NCBI RefSeq assembly: GCF_003201675.2
Contig: NZ_CP029287.2
Coordinates: forward strand, 2,282,001 to 2,346,000
Direction: 5' to 3'
Length of the DNA: 64,000 nt
DNA from: Metallosphaera hakonensis JCM 8857 = DSM 7519
GTDB lineage: Archaea > Thermoproteota > Thermoprotei_A > Sulfolobales > Sulfolobaceae
Position numbers and translations under genes: made by a program. Below the pieces are notes generated by a model that saw only the letters and a program-made list of their open reading frames with translations, was not told the DNA's origin and did no database searches. This document shows, in pieces, positions 7,944-16,454 of this stretch. Every line of letters begins with the position of its first letter. The stretch's first letter is position 1.

Positions 7944-9826
7944 AGGGATTCCTCCTTGTTATAATTCTCGTCCTGGGAGTTATCCCGTTTTTTGGGGTGA
8001 CCTCCTTGGCCGGAACTCAGGCCCAAATAGTGTTTTACAACGTAACGGGGAACGTTCACCTGTCAAGACAGGGAGTGGACCCAGCCTACTATTCGTTCGA
8101 AGGAGTCAGTTACTTACCTCCCAACGTCACCCCAGTCAAGGTAACCGTGGCTCAGAATCTCCTTTTCAACGATAGTGCGTGGAAGCCGTACTACCTTCAC
8201 GTTGAAATACCCAATGGCTCCTACAGCTTCATTTTGATGAACGTCAGCGTTAAGGAAGAGAACGGTACCCAGTTTGATAGACCCCTCTACGTCTTCGTGA
8301 ATGGGATCCCAGTCTTCTGGGGGTCGACTCAGGAGATAGGGAATTCTACGGCTTCGGTGGACTTAACCATGTATGAGAACCTGTTGAGAGGGAATGTCAC
8401 CTTTGAACCGGTTCTCGTTAACTTCTATGACGCCAAAGTCAACATCACTGGGGTCTACTTGGTTAACATAACCTTACTCTTATATCCTGGGAGGGAACCT
8501 CAAGGTCTCCCCAACAGGTTCATTCCCCTCTTCGTGAACGGCACGTTCCACTATAACTACTCCTATGTGATATTAAGCCCGACCTTGGATTCATTCACTT
8601 CCCAAGTATCAATACCCAACGGAACCTATAGGATGACGGCACTTCTCTACGAGGAAGGAGGTGGTCTAGACGAATTCTGGTACAGTAACGAACCGGCTAC
8701 CAGGGAGATCACCCTTCATTATAACGGACTTTTAGCCTCCATAATACCACCTTACGAAACAATCTACACAGGGGGACTGGATCTTTTCTGGTGGAAACCT
8801 ATGCCCAGCATCAACACCCTGGCATTTCACACTCCTTACCAAGCAGACCTTACCCCGTTTCTAGCTATGGGAGGTAAGGTGAATCTGACCATATCAGTTA
8901 CGAACCTAGTTACAGCGGAGCAGATCAATCATAGACCATCGTTTGATTGGGACCTCTCAGGCGTCTTAATGTTATGGGTTAACCAATCAAACCCTATGAT
9001 AGGAGGTAAGATGATAATGGCTTACTCGAAATTCCTCGATTCTTCACCAATATTCCAAGGTGGGTACTCAGGTATACATTATCAAGAGGGAGGGAGTTAC
9101 CTATTGAAGTACTCTTCAATCCTCAACTTCCTACATGGTCAGGAGATAGCTACCATGACCCAGAGCGGATCGTTCTCGGCCCTTCAGACCTTTAATAACA
9201 TCTATGAGCTGGCATATCTCGATGAAAGCTTCAATGAGATCTCCCAGGAGACGGGGATCTACTCTTCCTCCATGACCATATCCGGTAACTATCCCGTATA
9301 CCTTCAGATATCGGCCTTTGCGACGCCCATTACTCCCACAAACGCCATTCCTTACAACTTATCTTACGCCCAGAACGGCTCCATCTCTCTGGGGGCCAAT
9401 TACCAATATAATTATACCTTCAATGGGTTTACCTCATCCCAATCCCTCAAGGAGAACCTAACGGCGCAAGGAGGTTTCTCTGGAATATTAGAAGTGATAA
9501 ATAGTTACGGTGGGGCCGTGTTAGTTAAACTCACGTCGAATAATGCCCTCACAGAGAAGCAACTTTCCTTCATCTATGAAACGTCGAGTGGGGTTCCATC
9601 ATTCAAGGAGGGTTTCAGTGCAGTAGCAGGGCAAAACAGCTCCGTCAACTCCACAGGCTATTACCTCAAGGTACAGAAGACCTTTAACCAATTGCCTGAT
9701 CCAGGCACTACAACACCTGAACCTACTGTGGCTCCTCAGGAGGGATATCATCAAAATACTCTGGCGGTATCTCCTCTCTTTGATCGTCCATTTCGTAATC
9801 GGTGGTCTCTCTTCCCTTTTTTGTAG
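7940..9826 (+). CDS. Secreted PNGase A-like peptide:N-glycanase
   Basis: This is a 628-residue exported protein with an N-terminal signal peptide (FLLVIILVLGVIPFFGV). It has hallmark segments of the peptide N-glycosidase A family: GGGLDEFWYSNEP near residue 240, then GLDLFWWKPM and TPYQADLTPFLAMGG near 280-315. These enzymes cleave N-glycans from asparagine. The gene is coupled by a 4-bp overlap to the S53 protease, so both are probably made together and used outside the cell to break down glycoproteins (inference). The last ~35 residues lie in a 104-bp convergent overlap with the next gene and look unlike the rest, so the C-terminus may be altered or the reading there shared. Confidence 0.85.
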   Translation: MKGFLLVIILVLGVIPFFGVTSLAGTQAQIVFYNVTGNVHLSRQGVDPAYYSFEGVSYLPPNVTPVKVTVAQNLLFNDSAWKPYYLHVEIPNGSYSFILMNVSVKEENGTQFDRPLYVFVNGIPVFWGSTQEIGNSTASVDLTMYENLLRGNVTFEPVLVNFYDAKVNITGVYLVNITLLLYPGREPQGLPNRFIPLFVNGTFHYNYSYVILSPTLDSFTSQVSIPNGTYRMTALLYEEGGGLDEFWYSNEPATREITLHYNGLLASIIPPYETIYTGGLDLFWWKPMPSINTLAFHTPYQADLTPFLAMGGKVNLTISVTNLVTAEQINHRPSFDWDLSGVLMLWVNQSNPMIGGKMIMAYSKFLDSSPIFQGGYSGIHYQEGGSYLLKYSSILNFLHGQEIATMTQSGSFSALQTFNNIYELAYLDESFNEISQETGIYSSSMTISGNYPVYLQISAFATPITPTNAIPYNLSYAQNGSISLGANYQYNYTFNGFTSSQSLKENLTAQGGFSGILEVINSYGGAVLVKLTSNNALTEKQLSFIYETSSGVPSFKEGFSAVAGQNSSVNSTGYYLKVQKTFNQLPDPGTTTPEPTVAPQEGYHQNTLAVSPLFDRPFRNRWSLFPFL

Positions 9827-10103
9827 ACTGGTAATTTTTCCTGGTTTTTTCCTCCACTTGAATGTACTCCTTCGCGGTCTCGTTGAGCACATACCATAAC
9901 CTTTGATAAAGTAGGGCAGCTTCCGCGGTGTTCAATTGGAATCCCACTCTGTTTTTCCCGTCATCTATCACGAGGAGAAGTTTCGCCTCCTGGGGAAACC
10001 CTTTGTCGTTGGTCGTCGGAGAGTCCATGAGAAGCTCAAGGGTTTTAGGCTTTCCCTCTCTTCCCTCCTTGCTGAACCTAGGAATCCTAAGAACTCTTTT
10101 CAT
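9723..10103 (-). CDS. Small protein with acidic C-terminal tail, unknown
   Basis: This 126-residue protein has a basic N-terminal half (MKRVLRIPRFSKEGREGKPK) and a middle segment resembling a small beta sheet plus helix (LLLVIDDGKNRVGFQLNTAEA, LLYQRLWYVLNETAKE). It ends in a strongly acidic, Pro-rich tail (EEIPPEYFDDIPPEEP). An acidic tail on a small basic domain resembles nucleic-acid-binding proteins, but no family was recognised. A TATA-like run (AAGTTATATAAC) lies just upstream of the start. Its 3' end overlaps the PNGase-like gene by 104 bp on the opposite strand. Confidence 0.65.
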   Translation of the reverse strand: MKRVLRIPRFSKEGREGKPKTLELLMDSPTTNDKGFPQEAKLLLVIDDGKNRVGFQLNTAEAALLYQRLWYVLNETAKEYIQVEEKTRKNYQSTKKGRETTDYEMDDQREEIPPEYFDDIPPEEPQ

Positions 10104-10180
10104 GATTAATGATTTAATGTTATATAACTTTTAACTTTTTGGGATGACAACTTGCCCGACCGATTGGTGACGACGAGGGT

Positions 10181-10783
10181 TTAGCTGAGTTTGAGATCCT
10201 CCCTAAATTTCTTGGAGAGCCTATCGGCCTCCCTAAGAACGGAGGGATACCCCTGTCTACTAAGTTCTATAACGTCCTCAAGGGTGACCAAGTTGCCTGG
10301 ACTGTAGTAATACTTCCCAGACTTAACTCCGACCTTCTTGCCGTTTAGAACCAGGTAGTTGAGTCCATTCTCCTCTACAACTTCACCCACTAATTTAGAT
10401 TTCGCCACTCCTACTGTGGGTACCTCAAGGAGCACCCCAAGTACCGTCGCAATCCCGCTCTCCCTGGGATGAGCTATTCCGTGACCATCAACTAGTAAGA
10501 GGTCGGGAGATATCCCCTCAAGGGCCTTAATCATGATGGGGGCCTCCCTCATGAATAGAAGCCCGGGGATGTAGGGGAAGGTTACCTTACCCTTTGCTGT
10601 GTTAATGAGCCTCTTCTCACCTTCGCATACCGCTACCGCCACTCCAGTTTCTCCCCAGTAAGCAACGTCAACTCCACATAACTCTCTGACCTCTTTATTC
10701 AATTTAACTAATTTTACCTCTCTCGAAATGACCTTTTGGAACAACTTAAGGAAGTCCACCATGAAATCTTGATCAATCTTCAA
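10181..10783 (-). CDS. nfi: Endonuclease V
   Basis: This 200-residue DNA repair nuclease nicks near deoxyinosine. The family core is present: CGVDVAYWG with a catalytic Asp, then FPYIPGLLFMREAP (the YIPGLLxFRE signature), LLVDGHGIAHPRESGIA, and VPTVGVAKSKLVGE. The length fits archaeal EndoV. It starts inside the end of the upstream phosphatase gene (11-bp overlap), so the two are probably co-transcribed. Confidence 0.93.
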   Translation of the reverse strand: MKIDQDFMVDFLKLFQKVISREVKLVKLNKEVRELCGVDVAYWGETGVAVAVCEGEKRLINTAKGKVTFPYIPGLLFMREAPIMIKALEGISPDLLLVDGHGIAHPRESGIATVLGVLLEVPTVGVAKSKLVGEVVEENGLNYLVLNGKKVGVKSGKYYYSPGNLVTLEDVIELSRQGYPSVLREADRLSKKFREDLKLS

Positions 10784-11222
10784 GCTTCCCTAACCCTTCT
10801 AGAAATAGAAATTGTTGCATTGTTTGAACTGCCCCAGGTCTATACTTTCTAACTTCCTGGACTGCCTGGTCCGGGGTGACTCCTTCCCTTAAGATTAGAT
10901 ATCCAGCAAGTACTGTACCCGTCCTTCCAATTCCCGCCACGCAGTGAACCAGGTTTGCCCCTTTGTCTAACCATTGAACGATCTCTTGAAACTGGGACCT
11001 ACTCGGTGGATAACCATCAGGTATGGGGACGTGGAGATACGACAAACCCTCCGATCTAAGTTGATCAAGGTAGTAATCAACGTCCCCCCAAGACTCCTCA
11101 ATCTCCCAGTCCTCAGCTAAGATCAGGACTTTCCTAACGCCACTGCTCTTCCACAAACGGATTTCATCAAGGTGGGAAGGCATGTGGGATCCGCCGATTC
11201 TGTTTCTCCTCACCCAATACAT
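10773..11222 (-). CDS. Cysteine-based protein tyrosine/dual-specificity phosphatase
   Basis: This is a 149-residue phosphatase of the small archaeal PTP/DSP type. The P-loop HCVAGIGRTG (Cys94, Arg100) is intact and the general acid Asp is probably in IPDGYPPS (~69). The start MYWVRRNRIGG matches the conserved beginning of this family, so the first ATG was kept. It would dephosphorylate phosphoproteins in the cytoplasm. It lies between guaA and endonuclease V on the same strand. Confidence 0.9.
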   Translation of the reverse strand: MYWVRRNRIGGSHMPSHLDEIRLWKSSGVRKVLILAEDWEIEESWGDVDYYLDQLRSEGLSYLHVPIPDGYPPSRSQFQEIVQWLDKGANLVHCVAGIGRTGTVLAGYLILREGVTPDQAVQEVRKYRPGAVQTMQQFLFLEGLGKLED

Positions 11223-11256
11223 GAATGCTCATCTCAGTTGATCCGCTGTTCTTCAT

Positions 11257-11823
11257 CTACTTTTTACATACATCTAGGAAGTTTTTAAATACCTGTATAC
11301 CGTTCTCCGTGTGCTTCACCTCTGGGTGGAACTGGACTGTGAAAGTGGTATTATCAGAGCTCACCATAGACTGAATCCTAGTGGTCTGACTCCCTGCTAT
11401 GACTCTGAACCCTGGAGGAGGTTCCTTCACTTCATCGTTGTGGCTTTCCCACGCGCTGAACTCCTTGGGGAAACCCCTTAGGATAGTGTCGTTGTCGTCA
11501 ACAGTTATCTTTACCAGCCCGAACTCTGGGTTATCGGCCCTATCCACTCTACCACCAAGGACGTAAGCAATGAGCTGATGGCCTAGGCATATCCCCAGTT
11601 TAGGAATGCTCAACTCCTTCACGAAGATTGGGGAATTACCCATCCTGTGTAGTTCCTCCTTCACAGATTGGGGACCTCCACTGAATATTACGCAATCGTA
11701 TCCCTTCATTTGGTCAATCCCGATTGATGGGTTCACTACGTTAATCTCAACACCCAAATACTTCACGTTTTTGAGGATGAGATGGTTATACTGACCACCG
11801 AAGTATATTAGTCCTACTTTCAC
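11257..11823 (-). CDS. guaA: GMP synthase glutamine amidotransferase subunit A
   Basis: This is a 188-residue class I glutamine amidotransferase that supplies ammonia to the separate ATP-pyrophosphatase subunit converting XMP to GMP. The nucleophile is Cys79 in LGICLGHQL and the His-Glu pair is in [10 protein letters not shown] near residue 166. FSGGPQSV and the short stand-alone length match the archaeal split form. A TrpG/PabA amidotransferase is less likely because the GMP-synthase wording around the active site fits better. The partner subunit is not in this window. Confidence 0.9.
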   Translation of the reverse strand: MKVGLIYFGGQYNHLILKNVKYLGVEINVVNPSIGIDQMKGYDCVIFSGGPQSVKEELHRMGNSPIFVKELSIPKLGICLGHQLIAYVLGGRVDRADNPEFGLVKITVDDNDTILRGFPKEFSAWESHNDEVKEPPPGFRVIAGSQTTRIQSMVSSDNTTFTVQFHPEVKHTENGIQVFKNFLDVCKK

Positions 11824-12071
11824 AAATACATGAGTTAAAAGATGAATTTTAAGTTAATGTGGAATGGCTCCATTGTAAAGTACTAACTTACTTACTTAGC
11901 ATTTTTATTTAGTATTTAAAGATATTATCTAGATCGAGTATAACAACGATGTAAGGATTTTCACTTATATTATTAATGGCGAATGAAATTCGTAGAATTG
12001 TGTACGGCTCCCGTAGATATGATCCAGGATTTTGTAAAAGCCTATATTACCGCATTGTGAATGCTTGCTGA

Positions 12072-13082
12072 ATGTCGGACATAAGGAAAGTAATACTCGA
12101 CGTCGCGGAACTCCTCATAGCACCTTACTCTGTCTTAAGGAGAATATACGTTCAGATTACCCTCTTGAGTTTAGTAGTTTTAGCTAACGCCGCTATATTC
12201 GTCACTTATCAACACTTGGATTGGATATCCGCCATCTACGCTGGGGTGAATGTGGTTACCACGGTGGGCCTCTATGCACCTGACATAAATCAGATGCCTT
12301 CTTTGGAGAAGCTACTGCTGGTGGTGACCATAGTGATGGCGGTAGGTCTTTATACCAGTCTCATCCAATCTATTGTAAACACAGTTGTTAGTAGATCATC
12401 TTGGGCTGATGCTAGGGCTAGATGGAGGGGATCTCATCTGAAGGGGCACACTGTGATCATAGGGACTGGAAGGATAGTAGCTACGGCGGCCAAGAGGCTC
12501 TCAAAATTAGGAAAGGATTACATTGTTCTTACTAGTTCCAAGGAAGTGTTCGAGGAATTACAGGGGGATAGGGTGATTTTGGGGGATCCGGAGAGCGATA
12601 AGGACCTCTTGGATTCTGGGATAGCCTCAGCCTCATCTGCGGTTATAGCCATGGAAGATGACGTGAAGACTCTTCTGGTTACGCTTAAAGTACAGAAGCT
12701 CAATCCTCCCCTCAATACGATATGTGTGGTCAAGCAGGACTCGCTTATTGACGTCTTCAGGACAGCGGGGGCTGATGAGATTATACCCTATGAGGACATA
12801 GTGGGTAGGATAACGGCTGCCGCTGCCATAGCGAGAAATGTGGGAGGGGTAATATTCACCATGGATAGGAAGGCGGATATGGTAGTTGGATTCTTTGATG
12901 TGGGGAGAGAGGTGAAGTTATCGGAGCTTCCCAAGGAGATAGTTCCCATTATCATAGTTCAGGAAGGAAAGCTGAACCCTTATTTCACCAGGGACACGGT
13001 ATTGAAGCCGGGAGAAACATTGATAGTCTTGGGTAATCCGGACTACTTCAAGGAAGTTAATAGGAAGCTTTCGTCAGGATGA
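12072..13082 (+). CDS. Two-helix ion channel with RCK (TrkA-N/C) domains and a non-canonical filter
   Basis: This 336-residue protein is built like a prokaryotic RCK potassium channel: TM1 (~27-46), a pore loop (~50-71), TM2 (~75-98), a Rossmann RCK domain starting at GHTVIIGTGRIVATAA and a C-terminal TrkA-C domain ending near 333. The filter position reads T64-V65-G66-L67-Y68 before Ala-Pro-Asp, where a potassium channel has TVGYG followed by Asp. This may change selectivity or gating. The RCK part has the GxGxxxxxA pattern for nucleotide binding. The 5' region holds no gene for ~250 bp. Confidence 0.8.
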   Translation: MSDIRKVILDVAELLIAPYSVLRRIYVQITLLSLVVLANAAIFVTYQHLDWISAIYAGVNVVTTVGLYAPDINQMPSLEKLLLVVTIVMAVGLYTSLIQSIVNTVVSRSSWADARARWRGSHLKGHTVIIGTGRIVATAAKRLSKLGKDYIVLTSSKEVFEELQGDRVILGDPESDKDLLDSGIASASSAVIAMEDDVKTLLVTLKVQKLNPPLNTICVVKQDSLIDVFRTAGADEIIPYEDIVGRITAAAAIARNVGGVIFTMDRKADMVVGFFDVGREVKLSELPKEIVPIIIVQEGKLNPYFTRDTVLKPGETLIVLGNPDYFKEVNRKLSSG

Positions 13083-13234
13083 GAAGGCCCTTGTAATTTA
13101 TTAATTATATTCCATTTTCCACCTTTAATGATGACCGCCCTAACTTCGCCTTATCCGATCCCTCCGATTACGTTTAGGTATAATACTCCGGGAAGTTGAT
13201 GGGCTCCGTGTATTGTAAAAACCAAGAGTTAGTA

Positions 13235-13272
13235 TTGTTTAAATAAACAAAAATTTCCCAAAAAATGGGAAA
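13235..13272. repeat. Two adjacent short inverted repeats
   Basis: TTGTTTA-AA-TAAACAA (13235-13250) is followed by TTTCCCA-AAAAA-TGGGAAA (13254-13272). Both are perfect inverted repeats in the gap between the channel gene and the flavoprotein gene. The second could fold as a hairpin and act as a terminator-like or RNA element; the first looks more like a protein-binding site. No function can be assigned. Confidence 0.5.
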
Positions 13273-13357
13273 AAGAGCTCGGTTAATATTCGTAGGGAAT
13301 AAGTCCCTTAAAGACACCATGCGAAACTAATTTAATTTCACGACAGCATTGGATGAA

Positions 13358-14620
13358 ATGCGAGCCCTAGTTATAGGTTCTGGTCACAACGGACTTATAG
13401 CGTCTTACTACCTTAGGAAACTCGGCCTGGACGTAGTTGTATTGGAAGCGACTTCAAGGATTGGCGGAATGACCGAAAGCGAAGTCGTAGGAAATGCCGT
13501 AATCAGTAGGGCATCCTATGTGTTGGGTCTAATGCCACAGTTTTTAATCAGGGAGTTCGGAATCCCAACCATAGAAACCGAGATCTTTCAAACCCTGGAA
13601 TACGATGGGAGGATGATTCCCTTCTACAGGGATCAGGAAAGGAGGAGAAGGCTCCTCAACTCGCTTTTCCCTCATTATAGTGAATTCGAAGAGAAGATAT
13701 TCAAGATGAAGGGGATCATGGAGGAATTAGCTTTAACTACCTCTCCGCCATCCAGGGAAAAGATAGCTGAGATTGCGGAATCCAGGGGTGTCCCAGAGAT
13801 CGTAAAGGAAACGTCTATTCACTTCCTTGATCGTTATCTCCCGAGGGATTTACATAGGTTCTTCATCTATCCTTCAATGGAGGATTCACCGTCCTACTTA
13901 GTGGCCTATTTCTTCAACTACTGGTCTTTGGTTCCCAGCGGTATGGGGACAGTATCCAGTTACATTGCTAAGAAGGCCACAGGGGAAGGAGTTGAGATCA
14001 AGACCCTCTCAAGAGTGGACGAGATCTTAACCAAGGGTAACAGGGTTCAAGGAGTTAAGGTAAAAGGAAAGGAGATTAAGGCTGACATTGTCGTCTCCGC
14101 GATCAGTCCAGTCTCAACTTTCTCCATGATTCCAGAGTTTAGGGACTTTAAACTGGATCCGGGTAGAGGTGGATGGGTAAAGTATAACGTAGTCTTCAAA
14201 GATACACCTAAGATAAGGGAAGACGTAAAACCCTACATCGAGGGAATCTTGGATTTTCAGGTTGGGGAAGTGGTAATGCCGTCTGCGGTGGATGAGAATC
14301 GGGGCGCTCACGTTCTAGAGTTCATGGGCGATAGGGACGAGATTCTCTCCATATTTAAGGGCGAGATAAAATACGAGGAGAAAATAGACGTAAATTACGC
14401 AACTAAATATTATTTAGCTCCAGGTGGAAATCTTAATCATCTTCCAATGAAATATCCCTATCTTTTTGATGGAAGGCCCATGAAGGGTTGGGGGTATAGG
14501 ACTCCCTTGAAGGGGCTATATCTCTCAGGGGCAGGAACTTACCCTGGAGGTCAAGTCACTGGCATCCCGGGATATAACGTGGCCCTCACCGTCAAGGAAG
14601 ACCTTCGACAGGGTTTTTAA
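13358..14620 (+). CDS. CrtI/phytoene desaturase-like FAD-dependent oxidoreductase
   Basis: This 420-residue flavoprotein begins with a dinucleotide-binding motif (ALVIGSGHNGLIASYYLRKL) and the adjacent ATSRIGGMTE of the phytoene desaturase/retinol saturase group. It ends with the FAD-binding segment GLYLSGAGTYPGGQVTGIPG. A TTG at 13349 would add three residues; the ATG at 13358 sits ~26 nt after TTTAATTTC and was preferred. A carotenoid hydratase-like gene is 0.9 kb downstream, so an isoprenoid or carotenoid substrate is plausible (inference). Confidence 0.85.
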   Translation: MRALVIGSGHNGLIASYYLRKLGLDVVVLEATSRIGGMTESEVVGNAVISRASYVLGLMPQFLIREFGIPTIETEIFQTLEYDGRMIPFYRDQERRRRLLNSLFPHYSEFEEKIFKMKGIMEELALTTSPPSREKIAEIAESRGVPEIVKETSIHFLDRYLPRDLHRFFIYPSMEDSPSYLVAYFFNYWSLVPSGMGTVSSYIAKKATGEGVEIKTLSRVDEILTKGNRVQGVKVKGKEIKADIVVSAISPVSTFSMIPEFRDFKLDPGRGGWVKYNVVFKDTPKIREDVKPYIEGILDFQVGEVVMPSAVDENRGAHVLEFMGDRDEILSIFKGEIKYEEKIDVNYATKYYLAPGGNLNHLPMKYPYLFDGRPMKGWGYRTPLKGLYLSGAGTYPGGQVTGIPGYNVALTVKEDLRQGF

Positions 14621-14641
14621 TCCATCACTCTAAGACCGATT

Positions 14642-15115
14642 ATGGAAAACAAGATAAAGGAGTGGTTGACGAACCTGGGAATGAAGGTCTGGACTCCAGA
14701 TGGGGCAAAGGAGTACTTCCACGTTAGTGTGGCTCCACCTCAAGGAGCTCCTGTAGTGGACGTGATAAAGCCCACCAACATGACCAATTTTTACATAGTG
14801 GGTATGGGAATAGCAGTACATCAATCTCATCAAGACATGTTAAGGAAAATGAGCACCTCAAGCAGGAAGGCTTTCATAGACGAGATAAAATACTTCTTGA
14901 TTGAAATGGAGTTGGACGTAGCTTTCCTACCTGCAGGGCAGGAGATACCGCAACTGATTAACGTGAGCAAGGTGGTTTATCAAGATGGACTTAAGGCAAA
15001 TCGTTTCCTTGATGTCTACTACACCGTGAGAAATGGAGGAACTTATGTTATAATGAGGTTCCTGGATTCGTTCGGTTCCACGGGGCAATCCGCTCCAGAT
15101 ACGAAGTACGGGTGA
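14642..15115 (+). CDS. DUF2299-like protein, tandem paralogue 1
   Basis: This 157-residue cytoplasmic protein is clearly paralogous to the next gene. Shared pieces in order are AKEYFHVSVAPPQG, YIVGMGIAVHQSHQ, a helix, LDVAFLPAGQEIPQLI and RNGGTYVIMRF. It resembles the DUF2299 family of archaeal proteins of unknown role, but that name is tentative. It follows the CrtI-like gene by 21 bp on the same strand, so the three genes probably form an operon. Confidence 0.75.
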   Translation: MENKIKEWLTNLGMKVWTPDGAKEYFHVSVAPPQGAPVVDVIKPTNMTNFYIVGMGIAVHQSHQDMLRKMSTSSRKAFIDEIKYFLIEMELDVAFLPAGQEIPQLINVSKVVYQDGLKANRFLDVYYTVRNGGTYVIMRFLDSFGSTGQSAPDTKYG

Positions 15116-15121
15116 GGGTAA

Positions 15122-15580
15122 GTGGATCCAGTTCAAGTTTTCAAATCCCTTGGCTTAATTGTAAGGCAAGTGGATCAGGCCAAGGAATACCTTCATCTCT
15201 CCATATCTCCGCAACAAGGAGGGCCTCAATTGGAGCTTGTGAAGCCAGACAAGGACTCCAAGATATATGTGCTGGGAATGGGAGTGGGGATACATCAATA
15301 TCATCAGAGTCAACTTAAGTCCATGAACCCTGGAGATAGGAAGGATTTCCTATCTAACTTAAGATACAGGCTCATGAGGATGAGAGTAGACGTTGGATTT
15401 ACTCCTCCCAACGAGGAGATTCCTCAGTTAATATTCCTCAGCAGAGTCTTGTATGACGAGGACCTAACTGAGAATGACGTCTTGGATGCAATGTATAAGG
15501 TCAGAAACGCGGGAACTCTAGTTATATTCATGTTCACCGACAGATTTGGAGTTCCCCAACCTACTACCAAGTATATGTAG
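15122..15580 (+). CDS. DUF2299-like protein, tandem paralogue 2
   Basis: This is a 152-residue paralogue of the preceding gene, starting with GTG six bases after its stop. The same blocks recur: AKEYLHLSISPQQG, YVLGMGVGIHQYHQ, VDVGFTPPNEEIPQLI and RNAGTLVIFMF. Both end with a similar tail (PDTKYG and TTKYM), so the two arose by tandem duplication and both are under selection. Neither is obviously broken. The 3' end overlaps the convergent CruF-like gene by 63 bp. Confidence 0.75.
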   Translation: MDPVQVFKSLGLIVRQVDQAKEYLHLSISPQQGGPQLELVKPDKDSKIYVLGMGVGIHQYHQSQLKSMNPGDRKDFLSNLRYRLMRMRVDVGFTPPNEEIPQLIFLSRVLYDEDLTENDVLDAMYKVRNAGTLVIFMFTDRFGVPQPTTKYM

Positions 15581-16237
15581 AAAACCCAACGTCAAGGACG
15601 ATATCAAGAACGAGATGAGTGCGGGATAGACAAGTCCAGAGAAGTAATCTTGGAGGGCTAAATCTAAGATTAATCCGTATACGAAAAGGGAGGCCTTAAG
15701 ATCATATTCAAATTTACTTCTTCTCTTCCAGATAAAGTAAATTAGTAAAGAAATCAAATACCACGAAACGAAATTGGTTAAGGGTACGCCGAAGTATTGT
15801 CCGGGGGTTATCCAATGCCAATCAAATCTAGAGAATAGGGGATCCACGGTTAGATCGATGAGAACCATGAACCACGGTGAGAGGAAAAGGTTCTTTGTAG
15901 GGAGATAAGAGAAATAGGAGAGCGTAGCCCAGAGAAATGGAATTATTATGGGCACTCCAAAGAGTTCGTAACCCAATCCCGAGGTGTAATAATACCTTCC
16001 GAAGGGAAATCCCGTGTGAACGCCTAGATATTCAAAGGCGTAACCTAGGACGAAACCTATTAAGAAGAACAAGGCGGAGCTTTTCTTCAGTTTAACGTAA
16101 GAGTGATAGAAATATAACAAAATTAGAACTAGAATGGGTATACCAAGGTTAAACCCGGGAACATTGGTTAGTTGCGGAAGAGTGGCTAGGAAGAGGTAAA
16201 AGATATAAATGTAGGCAACTATCCACTCCTTTTCCAT
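15518..16237 (-). CDS. Carotenoid hydratase-like membrane protein (CruF/DUF422 family)
   Basis: This 239-residue protein has about seven membrane segments. The family signature is seen as EYLGVHTGFPFGRYYYTSGL followed by GYELFGVPIIIPFLW, and VLIDLTVDPLF further on holds the conserved acidic residues. CruF-type enzymes hydrate the end groups of C40/C50 carotenoids, and archaeal members act on bacterioruberin precursors. The CrtI-like flavoprotein nearby supports an isoprenoid setting. The exact product is not known. Confidence 0.75.
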   Translation of the reverse strand: MEKEWIVAYIYIFYLFLATLPQLTNVPGFNLGIPILVLILLYFYHSYVKLKKSSALFFLIGFVLGYAFEYLGVHTGFPFGRYYYTSGLGYELFGVPIIIPFLWATLSYFSYLPTKNLFLSPWFMVLIDLTVDPLFSRFDWHWITPGQYFGVPLTNFVSWYLISLLIYFIWKRRSKFEYDLKASLFVYGLILDLALQDYFSGLVYPALISFLISSLTLGFLHILGSRLGNSKSVGEHEYN

Positions 16238-16454
16238 AACGCTCTCTTAAATAATTGGAAAAAGACTCCGTTTTAAGTTTGTTAGAATAACGGGTTATCT
16301 AACTAAATGACGTGATATGCTTCCCCTGAGAAAGCTGGGTTTGCGATAGCAGGAGGAACTTATCTGTCTCCTTGATGTCCTAATCCCTTATGGCATAAAT
16401 GACGAACTCCTATGTTTACAATAATATTTATTGTACAACTTCTCATTGGCGTTC

